From Microbacterium sp. Root180 (GTDB lineage Bacteria > Actinomycetota > Actinomycetes > Actinomycetales > Microbacteriaceae), in contig NZ_LMHS01000002.1 of the NCBI RefSeq assembly GCF_001428485.1, positions 72,415 through 136,414 on the forward strand: DNA of 64,000 bases, read 5' to 3'. Made by a program: the position numbers and the translations under genes. Shown piece after piece: positions 52,508-61,343 of the stretch. The notes below the pieces were generated by a model. The model was not told the DNA's origin. It made no database searches and saw only the letters and a list, made by a program, of their open reading frames with translations. Each line of letters begins with the position of its first letter. Positions within the stretch are counted from its first letter, which is position 1.

Positions 52508-53542
52508 TCAGTCCGAGAGCGCCGCGAGGTGGTCGCTGTAGGCGCGCACCACGCCCCACGCGCCCTCCGACGTGTTCGAGACGATGGTCACCGTCGTGCG
52601 GGTGACCGGGTCGAAGCGGGACCTGATCGATACCCCCGCGTCATAGCCCTCGAGCACGATGCCGGGTCCGTCGCGGTCGAGCCAGAAACCCAGCCCGTAC
52701 CGCAGGCCCTCGGACTCGTCGTACTGCCGCGGCCGCCACATCTCGGTGACCGTCGCCGCAGGAAGCACGCGTCCGTCCGCCAGAGCGCGCCAGAATCGGC
52801 TGAGATCGCCCGCCGACGTGAACGCGCCGCCGTCGCCGTTCCCCCGGACCGGCAGGTGGAGCACGTTGGTGCGCAGCGACGCCGGGTCGTCGTAGACGTA
52901 GCCGAGCGCGGCATCGCCGGGGAGTTCGTCGAGCCTGAGATACCCGGTGGCGTCGAGGCCCGCGGGGGAGAAGACACGCTCGGCGACCAGGTCGTGGAAC
53001 GGAATGCCGCTCGCCCGCTCCGCCACGATCGCGAGCACGATGTAGCCGCCGTTGTTGTACGCGAAGCGCTCGCCGGGTGCGGACTTCTGCGCGAAGCCGT
53101 CCACGGCTCGCACGAACGCCTCGGTCGTGGCGAGCTCGTGCACGGGGACCGTGAGGACGTAGTCGTCTACCTCCCAATCGGCCTCCTCGTCGAGGTAGTC
53201 GCCGATTCCGGACATGTGCGACAGCAGGTGCTCGACCGTCACGGCGTCGTCGATCAGCGGGAGATCCGCGCCGAGGATCTCCCGCACCGGGGTGTCGAGC
53301 CGCAGCGTGCCCTCCTCCACGAGCGAGAGGACCGCCAGCGCCGTGAACGCTTTGCACGAGCTCGCCATGCCGAAGCGGGTGCCGATCGTGTTCGCTACGC
53401 CGTGTGCGCGGTCGGCGAGACCGTACGCCTCGGCGAACACGGTCGCGCCGTCGACGTCGATCGACAGGACTCCGCTCATGGCGTCGGCGCGCGCACGCTC
53501 GTCGAGAGCGGCGGCCAGGGATGCGGGATCGAGAGCGGCCAT
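52508..53542 (-). CDS. Serine hydrolase of the beta-lactamase / class C PBP family
   Basis: Protein of 344 residues without a signal peptide, so probably cytoplasmic and more likely an esterase or peptidase than a resistance enzyme. The SxxK motif is SSCK in TRFGMASSCKAFTALAVLSLVEEG, and the YxN-type motif is YNNGGYIVL. LLSHMSGIGDYL and LDTPVREILGADLPL are common family blocks. It converges closely with the monooxygenase gene. A -10-like TAGCGT precedes the ATG by seven bases. An upstream in-frame start at 53614 is not supported. Confidence 0.88.
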   Translation of the reverse strand: MAALDPASLAAALDERARADAMSGVLSIDVDGATVFAEAYGLADRAHGVANTIGTRFGMASSCKAFTALAVLSLVEEGTLRLDTPVREILGADLPLIDDAVTVEHLLSHMSGIGDYLDEEADWEVDDYVLTVPVHELATTEAFVRAVDGFAQKSAPGERFAYNNGGYIVLAIVAERASGIPFHDLVAERVFSPAGLDATGYLRLDELPGDAALGYVYDDPASLRTNVLHLPVRGNGDGGAFTSAGDLSRFWRALADGRVLPAATVTEMWRPRQYDESEGLRYGLGFWLDRDGPGIVLEGYDAGVSIRSRFDPVTRTTVTIVSNTSEGAWGVVRAYSDHLAALSD

Positions 53543-53549
53543 GGCCCTC

Positions 53550-53555
53550 ACGCTA
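53550..53555 (-). promoter_or_regulatory. -10-like hexamer TAGCGT before the serine hydrolase gene
   Basis: On the - strand TAGCGT ends seven bases before the ATG at 53542. No ribosome site is present, fitting a leaderless transcript. Confidence 0.48.
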
Positions 53556-53649
53556 CTCCGCTGACCACGCACGTCCGAGTCCCGGCAGATCCGGCACGAA
53601 TTGCCCACCGTCATCCCCTTGTCACGGCTGCGGTGCCAGAATTCGAGTG

Positions 53650-55545
53650 ATGACCAATGTGACGATCACCTCGCGTCCGCCCGAGCCTGAGCCGGCAGGG
53701 GAGCGCTCGCGCACGCGGCGCTCGATCGCCGAGAAGATCCGGGCCATGGGCCTCAGCCGCTCGGGCGCGCTGCTCCTGCTGCTGGCCACGGCGGCCGCGA
53801 TCCTGTGGGCGAATATCGCCGGGGCGTCGTACGAGACGTTCTGGGAGACGCACCTGACGGTCGGAGTGGGCGACCTCCAGCTGGACTTCACGCTGCATGC
53901 GCTCGTGAACGACGCACTCATGGCGATCTTCTTCTTCACCGTGGGGCTCGAGGTGCGCCGTGAGTTCGCGATCGGCGAGCTCACGAGCTGGTCGCGTGCC
54001 ATGGTGCCGGTCATCGCGGCCGTCGCAGGTCTCGCCCTCCCCGCGCTCGTCTTCGTCATGGTCGCGATGGGATCGGGCTACGAGCACGCGTGGGGGGTCG
54101 TGATCTCCACCGACACGGCCTTCCTCGTCGGCGCCCTGGCTCTGGTCGGCCCACGCGCTCCCGGCAGGCTTCGCGTGTTCCTGCTGGCGCTGGCGGTCGT
54201 CGACGACATCGGCGCGCTCTCGATCATCGCGCTGGTCTACACCGAGAACTTCACGCCGATGCCGCTGCTCATCGCCGCGGCCGGCCTCGTCGGCGTGTAC
54301 TTCACGCGCTATCTCCCGACGGGGCGCGGGCCGGTGTACGCGACGCTCTCGATCATCGTGTGGCTGGCGTTCCTCGCGTCGGGCGTGCACCCGACCCTCG
54401 CCGGCGTCGCGATCGCCCTCCTCGTGCCGGTCTATCGGCCCGACCGCCGCGACGTCGAGCACGCGCTGGAGCTCGCCCGGACGTTCCGGCAGTCACCGAA
54501 CTCGGAGTACGCCCGGGCGGCGGCGAACAGCCTGCGCGAGTCGATCTCGATCAATGAGCGGCTGCAGTCGGCGTACGCCCCCTACGTCGCGTTCGTCATC
54601 CTGCCGCTGTTCGCGCTCGCGAACGCGGGCGTGGTGCTGAGCCCGGAGATCCTCGCGGGTGCGATCGCCTCTCCGCTCACGTGGGGCATCATCGCGGGCC
54701 TCGTGGCGGGCAAGCTCGTGGGCGTCCTCGGATCTACGGCCGTGATGAAGCTGTTCCGGCTGGGCGAGTTCGGACCGGGCCTCACCCTCGATCGGCTCTC
54801 CGGGGGCGCTGCGCTGTGCGGCATCGGGTTCACGATCTCGCTCTTCATCGTCGACCTCGCGATCTCCGACGAGGACGCGCAGAACGAGGCGCGCGTGGGG
54901 GTGCTGGCGGCCTCGGTCATCGCGTTCGTGATCGCCACGATCCTCTTCCGGGTCTCGGACTCCCTGCGGCCGAGCGAGGACACGGGGCTCACGCTCGCCC
55001 GCCCCGTCGATCCGCGCCGCGACCACGTGTTCGGATCGCCCGACGCGCCCTACACGATCGTCGAGTACGGCGATTTCCAGTGCGGGTTCTGCCTCAAGGC
55101 TTCGGGGTCCATCCAGGAGGTCCATAGCGTGCTCGGCGATCAGCTGCGCTACGTGTGGCGTCATGCTCCGCTGACGAACGTCCATCCCAACGCCCTCGCC
55201 GGGGCGGAGGCTGCGGAGGCCGCGGCCATGCAGGGGAAGTTCTTCGAGTTCGAGCGCGCCCTCTTCGCCGATCAGGAGAACCAGCGACCGTCCGACATCG
55301 TCCGCCTCGCGCGCGACCTCGGCCTCGACGTGGACCGGTTCGAGAGCGACCTGACATCCCCCGAGGCCACCGGCCGCGTGCAGGCGGACATGCTGGATGC
55401 CGAGGCCATGGGCATCACGTCGGTGCCGACGCTGTTCGTCAACGGGCGCCGCCATGTCGGCCCCTACGACGCGCAGTCGCTCATCCGTGCCCTCGAGGAG
55501 AGTCAGGGCGACTCCGCCGGGCCCTCGGGCGTTCCGCAGAAGTAG
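53650..55545 (+). CDS. nhaA: Na+/H+ antiporter NhaA fused to a DsbA-like thioredoxin domain
   Basis: Fusion of 631 residues. Residues about 30-440 form NhaA with about 12 helices; the ion-binding aspartates are Asp185-Asp186 in ALAVVDDIGALSIIAL, and TDTAFLVGALALVG is the other conserved block. Residues about 455-620 form a DsbA-like thioredoxin domain with YGDFQCGFCLKASG (Cys478 and Cys481), followed by the cis-Pro segment TSVPTLFVNG. Such fusions occur in other actinobacteria. The next gene is a thioredoxin-reductase-like flavoprotein, hinting at a redox link to ion transport. Confidence 0.93.
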   Translation: MTNVTITSRPPEPEPAGERSRTRRSIAEKIRAMGLSRSGALLLLLATAAAILWANIAGASYETFWETHLTVGVGDLQLDFTLHALVNDALMAIFFFTVGLEVRREFAIGELTSWSRAMVPVIAAVAGLALPALVFVMVAMGSGYEHAWGVVISTDTAFLVGALALVGPRAPGRLRVFLLALAVVDDIGALSIIALVYTENFTPMPLLIAAAGLVGVYFTRYLPTGRGPVYATLSIIVWLAFLASGVHPTLAGVAIALLVPVYRPDRRDVEHALELARTFRQSPNSEYARAAANSLRESISINERLQSAYAPYVAFVILPLFALANAGVVLSPEILAGAIASPLTWGIIAGLVAGKLVGVLGSTAVMKLFRLGEFGPGLTLDRLSGGAALCGIGFTISLFIVDLAISDEDAQNEARVGVLAASVIAFVIATILFRVSDSLRPSEDTGLTLARPVDPRRDHVFGSPDAPYTIVEYGDFQCGFCLKASGSIQEVHSVLGDQLRYVWRHAPLTNVHPNALAGAEAAEAAAMQGKFFEFERALFADQENQRPSDIVRLARDLGLDVDRFESDLTSPEATGRVQADMLDAEAMGITSVPTLFVNGRRHVGPYDAQSLIRALEESQGDSAGPSGVPQK

Positions 55546-55548
55546 CCT
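55543..55548 (+). promoter_or_regulatory. -10-like hexamer TAGCCT overlapping the nhaA stop
   Basis: TAGCCT contains the nhaA TAG stop and ends seven bases before the ATG of the next gene. A leaderless internal promoter is inferred, though read-through from nhaA is also possible. Confidence 0.42.
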
Positions 55549-55555
55549 TGTCGCG

Positions 55556-57196
55556 ATGGAACCGACAGTGGAACCGGCCTTCGATCCTGTGCAGCGACCC
55601 GAGCTGACCGATGAGCAATGGGAGCGCCTGCGCGGCTTCGGCGTGGCCGAGGACGTGGATGCCGGCGATTACCTGTTCCGCTCGGGCGACCGCGACTACG
55701 ACCTGATCCTCGTCGACAAGGGGGAGGTGGAGGTCGTGCGGGATTCGCTCTTCTGGATCGACGAGGCCGTCCTCACCCGCTCCGGACCACGGACCTTCGT
55801 CGGCGAGCTCGGCCTCTTGAACGGCCAAGGAGCCTTCCTTTCGGCGCGTGCCACGCAGCCGACCCGCGTGCTCCGCGTCTCCCGGCCGGAGCTGCGGCGG
55901 TTGATGGCCGAGGACGACGAGCTGTGCGACATCGTCCTCCACGCCCTGTGGGCGAGGCGCGAGTCCCTCCGGCGCGGACCCGCCGCCCTGACGCTGAAGT
56001 TCGTTGGGCAGACCTCGTCGAGCGACTTCCTCGCCCTGCAGCGGTTCGCCGAACGACTCGACCTCGTGCACAAGTCCGTCGAGGTCACCGCCGCCGACCT
56101 CGGTGCGCACGCCAAGCTCGGCGTGAGCACCGAGGATCTGCCCATCGCCTACATCCAGGGCGAGCCGATTCCGCGGGCGACTCCGGGCATCGTCGCCGAG
56201 CGGCTGGGTCTGAGCTATTCGGCCGACGGGGACGAGGTCGTCGATCTCGTCGTCGTCGGAGGCGGCCCTGCGGGACTTGCCGCGGCCATCTACGGGGCAT
56301 CCGAGGGGCTGACCACTGTGCTGCTGGATGCGGTGGCTCCCGGCGGGCAGGCGGCATCCACCTCGCGCATCGAGAACTTCCTCGGCTTCCCGTTCGGTGT
56401 GAGCGGTGGCGACCTGATCGGCCAGGCGAGCCTCCAGGCGCTCAAGTTCGGCGTGCGCGTCTATGCGCCGTGCGAGGCCGTGAAGCTCGAGCCGGTCGGC
56501 GACCTTCTCGACATCACGCTGGCCGACGGCCGCGTCATCCGGTCGCGGACCACGATCGTCACGTCCGGTGCCGCCTATCGCCGGCTCGACCTCGACCGCT
56601 GGTCCGATTTCGAAGGTGCGGGCATCTACTACGCCGCGACGCAGCTCGAGCTGCGGCAGGTGAGCGAGTCCCCGGTGGTGGTCGTGGGCGGAGCCAACTC
56701 GGCGGGTCAGGCGTCACTGTATCTCGCGGCGAACGGATGCCCCGTGCACCTCGTCGTGCGCGGGACCGAGCTCGGCAGCCGCATGTCGTCCTACCTCGTC
56801 GACCGGCTGATGGAGGAGCCGCGTGTCCAGGTGCACCGAGGCTCTCGCGTCGTCGGGCTCGACGGGGATCGCTCGCTGCAGCGTGTGCGGATCGACAGCC
56901 TCGGCGAAGTCGACGCCAGGGGCCTGTTCTGCTTCATCGGCGCGGACCCCGCGACCGCGTGGCTGCCGGCGCTGGATCGCGACGACGACGGCTTCCTGCG
57001 CACCGGCACCGATGTTGCCGTTCAGTCGCTCGCGCAGTGGCAGCGGATGGGCCGCGAGCCGCTGCCGTTCGAGACGTCGCTGCCGCGGGTGTTCGCGGCC
57101 GGCGACGTCCGGCGCGGGTCGATGAAGCGTGTCGCGGCGGCCGTGGGCGAAGGCTCGAGCGCCGTGGCATCCGTGCACCGGGCACTGGCGGGATGA
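55556..57196 (+). CDS. cNMP-binding domain / thioredoxin-reductase-like flavoprotein without redox CxxC
   Basis: Protein of 546 residues in three parts. Residues about 15-150 form a cyclic-nucleotide-binding-like domain (VDAGDYLFRSGDRDYDLILVDKGEVEVV, TFVGELGLLNGQGAFLSARA). Residues about 155-215 look like a small thioredoxin or glutaredoxin-like module. From about 230 a TrxB-type fold has VVVGGGPAGLAAAIYGA, GGQAASTSRIENFLGFP, VVVVGGANSAGQAS and VFAAGDVRRGSMKRVA. At the CATC position it reads A360-A361-T362-Q363, so it cannot act as a classical thioredoxin reductase. Its electron acceptor is unknown. Confidence 0.87.
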   Translation: MEPTVEPAFDPVQRPELTDEQWERLRGFGVAEDVDAGDYLFRSGDRDYDLILVDKGEVEVVRDSLFWIDEAVLTRSGPRTFVGELGLLNGQGAFLSARATQPTRVLRVSRPELRRLMAEDDELCDIVLHALWARRESLRRGPAALTLKFVGQTSSSDFLALQRFAERLDLVHKSVEVTAADLGAHAKLGVSTEDLPIAYIQGEPIPRATPGIVAERLGLSYSADGDEVVDLVVVGGGPAGLAAAIYGASEGLTTVLLDAVAPGGQAASTSRIENFLGFPFGVSGGDLIGQASLQALKFGVRVYAPCEAVKLEPVGDLLDITLADGRVIRSRTTIVTSGAAYRRLDLDRWSDFEGAGIYYAATQLELRQVSESPVVVVGGANSAGQASLYLAANGCPVHLVVRGTELGSRMSSYLVDRLMEEPRVQVHRGSRVVGLDGDRSLQRVRIDSLGEVDARGLFCFIGADPATAWLPALDRDDDGFLRTGTDVAVQSLAQWQRMGREPLPFETSLPRVFAAGDVRRGSMKRVAAAVGEGSSAVASVHRALAG

Positions 57197-57582
57197 GCGG
57201 TTCGCCCCGCGAGGAGAGGACGGCGGAGGGAATGCCGGACATCGACGTGACCGTGCCGCCCAGCGGCACCGGCTGCCGCGAATGCGATGACCTGAACGGC
57301 TGGTGGGTGCATCTGCGCCGCTGCGCGGCGTGCGGGCATGTCGGATGCTGCGACTCGTCGCTCGGGCAGCACGCTTCGGCGCACGCGCGCGAGACCGGCC
57401 ACCGGCTCGTGCAGAGCTTCGAGCCCGGCGAGGACTGGTGGTGGGATTACGTCGCGGAGGACTGGGCGAACGGCCCGGCCCTCATGCCTCCGACGAGCAG
57501 GCCGGCCGCCCAGCCGTCGCCGGGGCCGGGCGGGCGTGTCCCCGAGGAGTGGCGGGAGATGCTTCGCGCCGCCGGACGCTGA
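57193..57582 (+). CDS. UBP-type zinc-finger protein
   Basis: Protein of 129 residues. The UBP zinc finger spans about residues 24-85: GCRECDDLNGWWVHLRRCAACGHVGCCDSSLGQHASAHARETGHRLVQSFEPGEDWWWDY, shown here only to mark its Cys/His pattern in blocks CREC, CAAC, CC and HxxxH/TGH. In eukaryotes this fold binds ubiquitin tails; its bacterial role is unknown. The ATG overlaps the previous stop (ATGA), so it is coupled to the flavoprotein. The C-terminal 40 residues are Pro-rich. Confidence 0.85.
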   Translation: MSGSPREERTAEGMPDIDVTVPPSGTGCRECDDLNGWWVHLRRCAACGHVGCCDSSLGQHASAHARETGHRLVQSFEPGEDWWWDYVAEDWANGPALMPPTSRPAAQPSPGPGGRVPEEWREMLRAAGR

Positions 57583-57611
57583 TCGTGTCGTGCGCGGCAT
57601 CCGAAACGAAA

Positions 57612-57648
57612 TGCCCTGGGGCGCCGCGTGCGGCGGCACCTCAGGGCA
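57612..57648 (-). terminator. Terminator hairpin downstream of tRNA-Gly
   Basis: On the - strand TGCCCTG plus inner GCCGC pair with GCGGC plus CAGGGCA, a long imperfect stem directly after the tRNA 3' end, followed by a mixed T-rich stretch (TTTCGTTTCG). Confidence 0.7.
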
Positions 57649-57649
57649 G

Positions 57650-57723
57650 TGGAGGGGATGACGGGAATCGAACCCGCACCATCAGTTTGGAAGACTGAGG
57701 CTCTACCATTGAGCTACATCCCC
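57650..57723 (-). tRNA. tRNA-Gly (anticodon UCC)
   Basis: The 74 bases on the - strand include an encoded CCA end. The acceptor arms GGGGATG and CATCCCC pair perfectly. The D-arm TAGCTCAATGGTAGAGC and T-arm GGGTTCGATTCCC are canonical. The anticodon loop CTTCCAA gives UCC, reading GGA and GGG glycine codons. A hairpin terminator follows. Confidence 0.96.
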
Positions 57724-57821
57724 GTGCGCCCGCGGACGGGCACCGACCAATCGTAGTACATGGTGGCGTTCACCCCGTTCCGGCCCGCGAACCCGACGCG
57801 CGGACGAGGGAAGGACACGCG

Positions 57822-58199
57822 ATGGAGCGAACAGGCAGGCAGGTGGTGGAGGCGCTCGTCGCCACTCTCAACGCCGGCGAGGTCGCCGGCATGGACGACG
57901 TCTTCCGCGAGGACGCCGTCATCGAATGGCCGCAGTCGGGGGAACGGATCGTCGGTGCGCCGAACCGGCGGGCGATCTACGGCGCGTTCCCGCAACTGCC
58001 GCGCATCTCGCCGCGCCGGCTCACCGGTGACGGCGACCTGTGGGTGCTCGAGGCCGATCTCGACTACGGCGACGGCGATCCGTATCAGACGGTCTTCGTC
58101 TTCGAGCTGAGCGACGGGCTCATCGCGAAGGAGACCGCGTACTGGACCAAGCCGTTCCCCGCGCCGGAGTGGCGCGCGGAGTGGGTCGAGCGGACCTGA
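57822..58199 (+). CDS. SnoaL / NTF2-like protein
   Basis: Small cone-shaped alpha+beta barrel protein of 125 residues. RTGRQVVEALVATLNAGEVAGMDDVFREDAVIEWPQSG is the usual N-terminal helix-strand block, and VFVFELSDGLIAKETAYWTKPF the closing strands. Members bind small hydrophobic ligands or act as isomerases or cyclases; no function can be assigned. A GAGGGAAGG ribosome site lies before the ATG. It stands alone between two tRNA genes. Confidence 0.82.
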   Translation: MERTGRQVVEALVATLNAGEVAGMDDVFREDAVIEWPQSGERIVGAPNRRAIYGAFPQLPRISPRRLTGDGDLWVLEADLDYGDGDPYQTVFVFELSDGLIAKETAYWTKPFPAPEWRAEWVERT

Positions 58200-58232
58200 G
58201 TGCACGGGGAGATTCGTTCCGGGCGCGTCGGC

Positions 58233-58238
58233 TAGACT
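58233..58238 (+). promoter_or_regulatory. -10-like hexamer TAGACT upstream of tRNA-Pro
   Basis: TAGACT lies 40 bases before the tRNA-Pro 5' end. A TTCGTT at 58213 is 14 bases upstream, short for a -35. It is the only promoter candidate in this gap. Confidence 0.38.
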
Positions 58239-58278
58239 TCTCGGGGCCGAAAGGCGCACGCGTGCGTGCGATCCCGCC

Positions 58279-58352
58279 CGGGGCGTAGCTCAGCTTGGTA
58301 GAGCGCCCGCTTTGGGAGCGGGAGGTCGCAGGTTCAAATCCTGTCGCCCCGA
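58279..58352 (+). tRNA. tRNA-Pro (anticodon UGG)
   Basis: The 74 bases have acceptor arms CGGGGCG and CGCCCCG, discriminator A, and no encoded CCA. The D-arm TAGCTCAGCTTGGTAGAGC and T-arm CAGGTTCAAATCCTG are canonical. The anticodon stem CCCGC/GCGGG holds the loop TTTGGGA with UGG, reading CCA and CCG/CCU by wobble. It precedes tig, a linkage common in actinobacteria. Confidence 0.96.
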
Positions 58353-58433
58353 CATCACGGCCAGAGATTCCGCGAAACCCAGACCTTCAGCCGCCGCGTC
58401 CGCGCGCGGTCCGATAGAGGAGAACGAACAGGC

Positions 58434-59873
58434 ATGGTGAACAGCACCGTCGAGAAGCTCAGCCCGACCCGGGTGAAGCTCCACATCACGGTCACGCCCG
58501 AGGAGCTCAAGCCGAGCATCGCGCACGCGTACGAGCACATCGCGCAGGATGTGCAGATCCCCGGCTTCCGCAAGGGCAAGGTCCCCGCGCCGATCATCGA
58601 TCAGCGCGTCGGCCGCGTCGCCGTGCTCGAGCACGCCGTGAGCGAGGGCCTGGACGGCTTCTACCGCGAGGCCGTCGAGGCCAACGAGCTGCGCGTGCTG
58701 GGCCGCCCGAACGCCGAGGTCACCGAGTGGCCGAACGAGAAGGACTTCTCGGGCGACCTCGAGGTCCAGGTCGAGGTGGACGTGCGTCCCGAGTTCGACC
58801 TCCCTGCCTTCGAGGGCACGACCGTCGAGGTCGAGGCCGTCGAGGTCGACGAGTCGGCGATCGACGAGGAGCTCGACCGCCTGCGCGGCCGCTTCGGCAC
58901 GCTCGTGACCGTCGACCGCCCGGCGACCTCCGGCGACTTCGTCGAGCTCGACCTGGTCGCTGCGATCGAGGGCACCGAGATCGACCGCGCCGAGGGCGTC
59001 TCCTACGAGGTGGGCTCGGGCGAGCTGCTCGAGGGCATCGACGAAGCCATCGACTCCCTCACCGCCGGTGAGGACACCACGTTCCGCTCGAAGCTCGTCG
59101 GCGGCGACCACGCCGGCGAGGAAGCCGAGGTCTCCGTCACCGTCAAGGCCGTCAAGGAGCGCGAGCTTCCTGAGGCCGACGACGACTTCGCACAGATCGC
59201 GAGCGAGTTCGACACCATCGCCGAGCTTCGCGACAGCCTGAAGTCCCGCGTCGGCGAGCAGTCGGTGTTCACGCAGGGCACGGCGGCACGCGACAAGCTC
59301 ATCGAGCAGCTGCTCGAGCAGGTCGAGATCCCCGTCCCGCAGCAGCTCATCGACGACGAGGTGCACAACCACCTCGAGGGTGAGGGTCGCCTCGAGGACG
59401 ACGTGCACCGCGCCGAGGTCGCCGAGGCGAGCGAGAAGCAGTTCAAGACGCAGATGCTGCTCGACAAGATCGCCGAGACCGTCAACGTCCAGGTCTCGCA
59501 GGACGAGCTCACGCAGTACCTCGTCCAGTCGGCCGCCCAGTACGGCATGGCGCCGCAGGAGTTCGTGAACGCGCTCCAGGAGGGCAACCAGCTGCCCGCC
59601 ATGGTCGGCGAGGTCGCGCGCAACAAGGCCCTCGCCGTCGCGCTCGGCAAGGTCACCGTCGTCGACACCAACGGCAACCCCGTCGACCTGACCGGCTTCG
59701 TGGCGGTCGAGGACGAGGCCGAGGCTGAGGACGAGGTCGTCGAAGAGGCGCAGGAGATCGCGGATGCCGCGGCCGACGCCGACGCCGTGATCGCGGCCGA
59801 GGAGAAGCCTGCCAAGAAGGCACCCGCCAAGAAGGCGCCGGCCAAGAAGAAGGCCGCTGCCGACAAGGAGTAG
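58434..59873 (+). CDS. tig: Trigger factor chaperone Tig
   Basis: Ribosome-bound chaperone and peptidyl-prolyl isomerase of 479 residues. The N-terminal ribosome-binding domain includes the signature [18 protein letters not shown]. The FKBP-like domain spans about residues 160-250 and the helical C-domain follows to about 420. The last 55 residues are unusual: an acidic Glu/Asp/Ala run followed by a lysine-rich [17 protein letters not shown] repeat, similar to histone-like tails. A GAGGAG ribosome site precedes the ATG. It lies upstream of clpP1-clpP2-clpX, the classical neighbourhood. Confidence 0.96.
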   Translation: MVNSTVEKLSPTRVKLHITVTPEELKPSIAHAYEHIAQDVQIPGFRKGKVPAPIIDQRVGRVAVLEHAVSEGLDGFYREAVEANELRVLGRPNAEVTEWPNEKDFSGDLEVQVEVDVRPEFDLPAFEGTTVEVEAVEVDESAIDEELDRLRGRFGTLVTVDRPATSGDFVELDLVAAIEGTEIDRAEGVSYEVGSGELLEGIDEAIDSLTAGEDTTFRSKLVGGDHAGEEAEVSVTVKAVKERELPEADDDFAQIASEFDTIAELRDSLKSRVGEQSVFTQGTAARDKLIEQLLEQVEIPVPQQLIDDEVHNHLEGEGRLEDDVHRAEVAEASEKQFKTQMLLDKIAETVNVQVSQDELTQYLVQSAAQYGMAPQEFVNALQEGNQLPAMVGEVARNKALAVALGKVTVVDTNGNPVDLTGFVAVEDEAEAEDEVVEEAQEIADAAADADAVIAAEEKPAKKAPAKKAPAKKKAAADKE

Positions 59874-59890
59874 TCGCACGCTGAGCGACA

Positions 59891-59918
59891 GGGGACGGAT
59901 GCCGCGGCATCCGTCCCC
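59891..59918 (+). terminator. Perfect 12-bp terminator hairpin after tig
   Basis: GGGGACGGATGC and GCATCCGTCCCC pair perfectly around a CGCG loop, 17 bases after the stop. A short TTCTT tail follows. Confidence 0.85.
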
Positions 59919-59992
59919 TTCTTCGTCGAGGAGCGCCGGCGCGCGCCGCTCTGCCCAGGGCGAACACGGGCGGGTCGATCGCAGCGCGCCGG

Positions 59993-59998
59993 TAGATT
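59993..59998 (+). promoter_or_regulatory. -10-like hexamer TAGATT upstream of clpP1
   Basis: TAGATT lies 31 bases before the clpP1 ATG, which has an AGGAG ribosome site. No clear -35 or ClgR-type palindrome is visible. Confidence 0.42.
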
Positions 59999-60029
59999 CA
60001 ATGGCACGACCACGGAATCAGGAGTACAC

Positions 60030-60629
60030 ATGGCCGAACCACTTGTCGCGACGAGCGTCTTCGACAGGCTGCTGAAGGACCGCATCATCTGGCTCGGGTC
60101 GGAGGTGCGCGACGAGAACGCCAACGAGATCTGCGCGAAGATCCTCCTCCTCGCGGCGGAAGACACCGAGAAGGACATCTACCTCTACATCAACTCGCCC
60201 GGTGGGTCGATCACGGCCGGAATGGCGATCTACGACACGATGCAGTTCGTGCCGAACGACATCGTGACCGTCGGTATCGGCATGGCCGCCTCGATGGGCC
60301 AGCTGCTCCTCACCGCCGGCACCAAGGGCAAGCGCTACATCACCCCGAACGCCCGCGTGCTGCTGCACCAGCCCCACGGTGGCTTCGGCGGCACGGCGAG
60401 CGACATCCAGACGCAGGCGCAGCTCATCCTCGACATGAAGAAGCGACTCGCGGAGATCACGGCGGCGCAGACGGGGAAGTCCGTCGAGCAGATCAATGCC
60501 GACGGTGACCGCGACCGCTGGTTCGGCGCCGAGGAGGCACTCGAGTACGGCTTCGTCGACCACATCCGCGAGTCCGCGACCGACGTCATCGGCGGCGGCG
60601 GAACCGCGGCCGGCGGAACCGCGGCCTGA
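60030..60629 (+). CDS. clpP1: ATP-dependent Clp protease proteolytic subunit ClpP1
   Basis: Serine protease subunit of 199 residues that forms the ClpP1P2 chamber. The catalytic Ser88 lies in [10 protein letters not shown] and His113 in LLHQPHGG; the Asp is in [27 protein letters not shown] is the family block. The C-terminus ends in a Gly/Ala-rich GGGGTAAGGTAA tail that is probably flexible. clpP2 follows after 32 bases; actinobacteria need both for activity. Confidence 0.96.
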   Translation: MAEPLVATSVFDRLLKDRIIWLGSEVRDENANEICAKILLLAAEDTEKDIYLYINSPGGSITAGMAIYDTMQFVPNDIVTVGIGMAASMGQLLLTAGTKGKRYITPNARVLLHQPHGGFGGTASDIQTQAQLILDMKKRLAEITAAQTGKSVEQINADGDRDRWFGAEEALEYGFVDHIRESATDVIGGGGTAAGGTAA

Positions 60630-60661
60630 CGGCTTCGAAGGCGAAAGAGAGAGAACCCGGA

Positions 60662-61333
60662 ATGCAGACCCCCACCTTCGGACCGAACGCCCCGCAGGGG
60701 CTCCAGATGCCCGGCAGCCGCTACATCCTGCCGCAGTTCGAGGAGCGCACCGCCTACGGCTACAAGCGCCAGGATCCGTACAACAAGCTGTTCGAGGATC
60801 GCGTGATCTTCCTCGGCGTCCAGGTCGACGATGCGTCGGCCGACGACGTGATGGCCCAGCTGCTCGTTCTCGAGTCGCAGGATCCCGACCGCGACATCAT
60901 CATGTACATCAACTCGCCTGGCGGCTCGTTCACGGCCATGACGGCGATCTACGACACGATGCAGTACGTCTCGCCGCAGATCCAGACGGTCGTGCTCGGC
61001 CAGGCTGCGTCGGCGGCAGCCGTCCTGCTCGCCGCCGGCGCCCCCGGCAAGCGGCTGGCGCTGCCGAACGCGCGCATCCTGATCCACCAGCCCGCGATGG
61101 GTGAGGCCGGCCACGGCCAGGCCTCCGACATCGAGATCCAGGCTCAGGAGATCATGCGCATGCGCACGTGGCTCGAGAAGACACTGTCGCTGCACTCGAA
61201 CAAGAGTCCCGAAGAGGTCAACAAGGACATCGACCGCGACAAGATCCTCTCGGCCGAAGAGGCTGTCACCTACGGTCTGGTCGACCAGGTCCTCACGACT
61301 CGCAAGCGCACTCCCGCCGCGCTGACGAAGTAG
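60662..61333 (+). CDS. clpP2: ATP-dependent Clp protease proteolytic subunit ClpP2
   Basis: Second ClpP subunit of 223 residues with a longer N-terminus (about 40 residues before the core). The catalytic Ser117 is in GQAASAAAVLLAAG, His is in ILIHQPAMG, and Asp is in [29 protein letters not shown] is the substrate-binding block. A GAGAGAG ribosome site precedes the ATG. It ends at a strong hairpin, so clpX is probably expressed from a separate promoter as well. Confidence 0.96.
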   Translation: MQTPTFGPNAPQGLQMPGSRYILPQFEERTAYGYKRQDPYNKLFEDRVIFLGVQVDDASADDVMAQLLVLESQDPDRDIIMYINSPGGSFTAMTAIYDTMQYVSPQIQTVVLGQAASAAAVLLAAGAPGKRLALPNARILIHQPAMGEAGHGQASDIEIQAQEIMRMRTWLEKTLSLHSNKSPEEVNKDIDRDKILSAEEAVTYGLVDQVLTTRKRTPAALTK

Positions 61334-61343
61334 AGCGGATGCC

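Noticed and set aside
52508..53542. Antibiotic-resistance beta-lactamase
   Set aside because: No secretion signal, and the motifs fit the broad serine hydrolase family; resistance cannot be claimed.
57650..58352. tRNA genes as integration (att) sites
   Set aside because: No integrase gene and no duplicated tRNA 3' fragment within the window.
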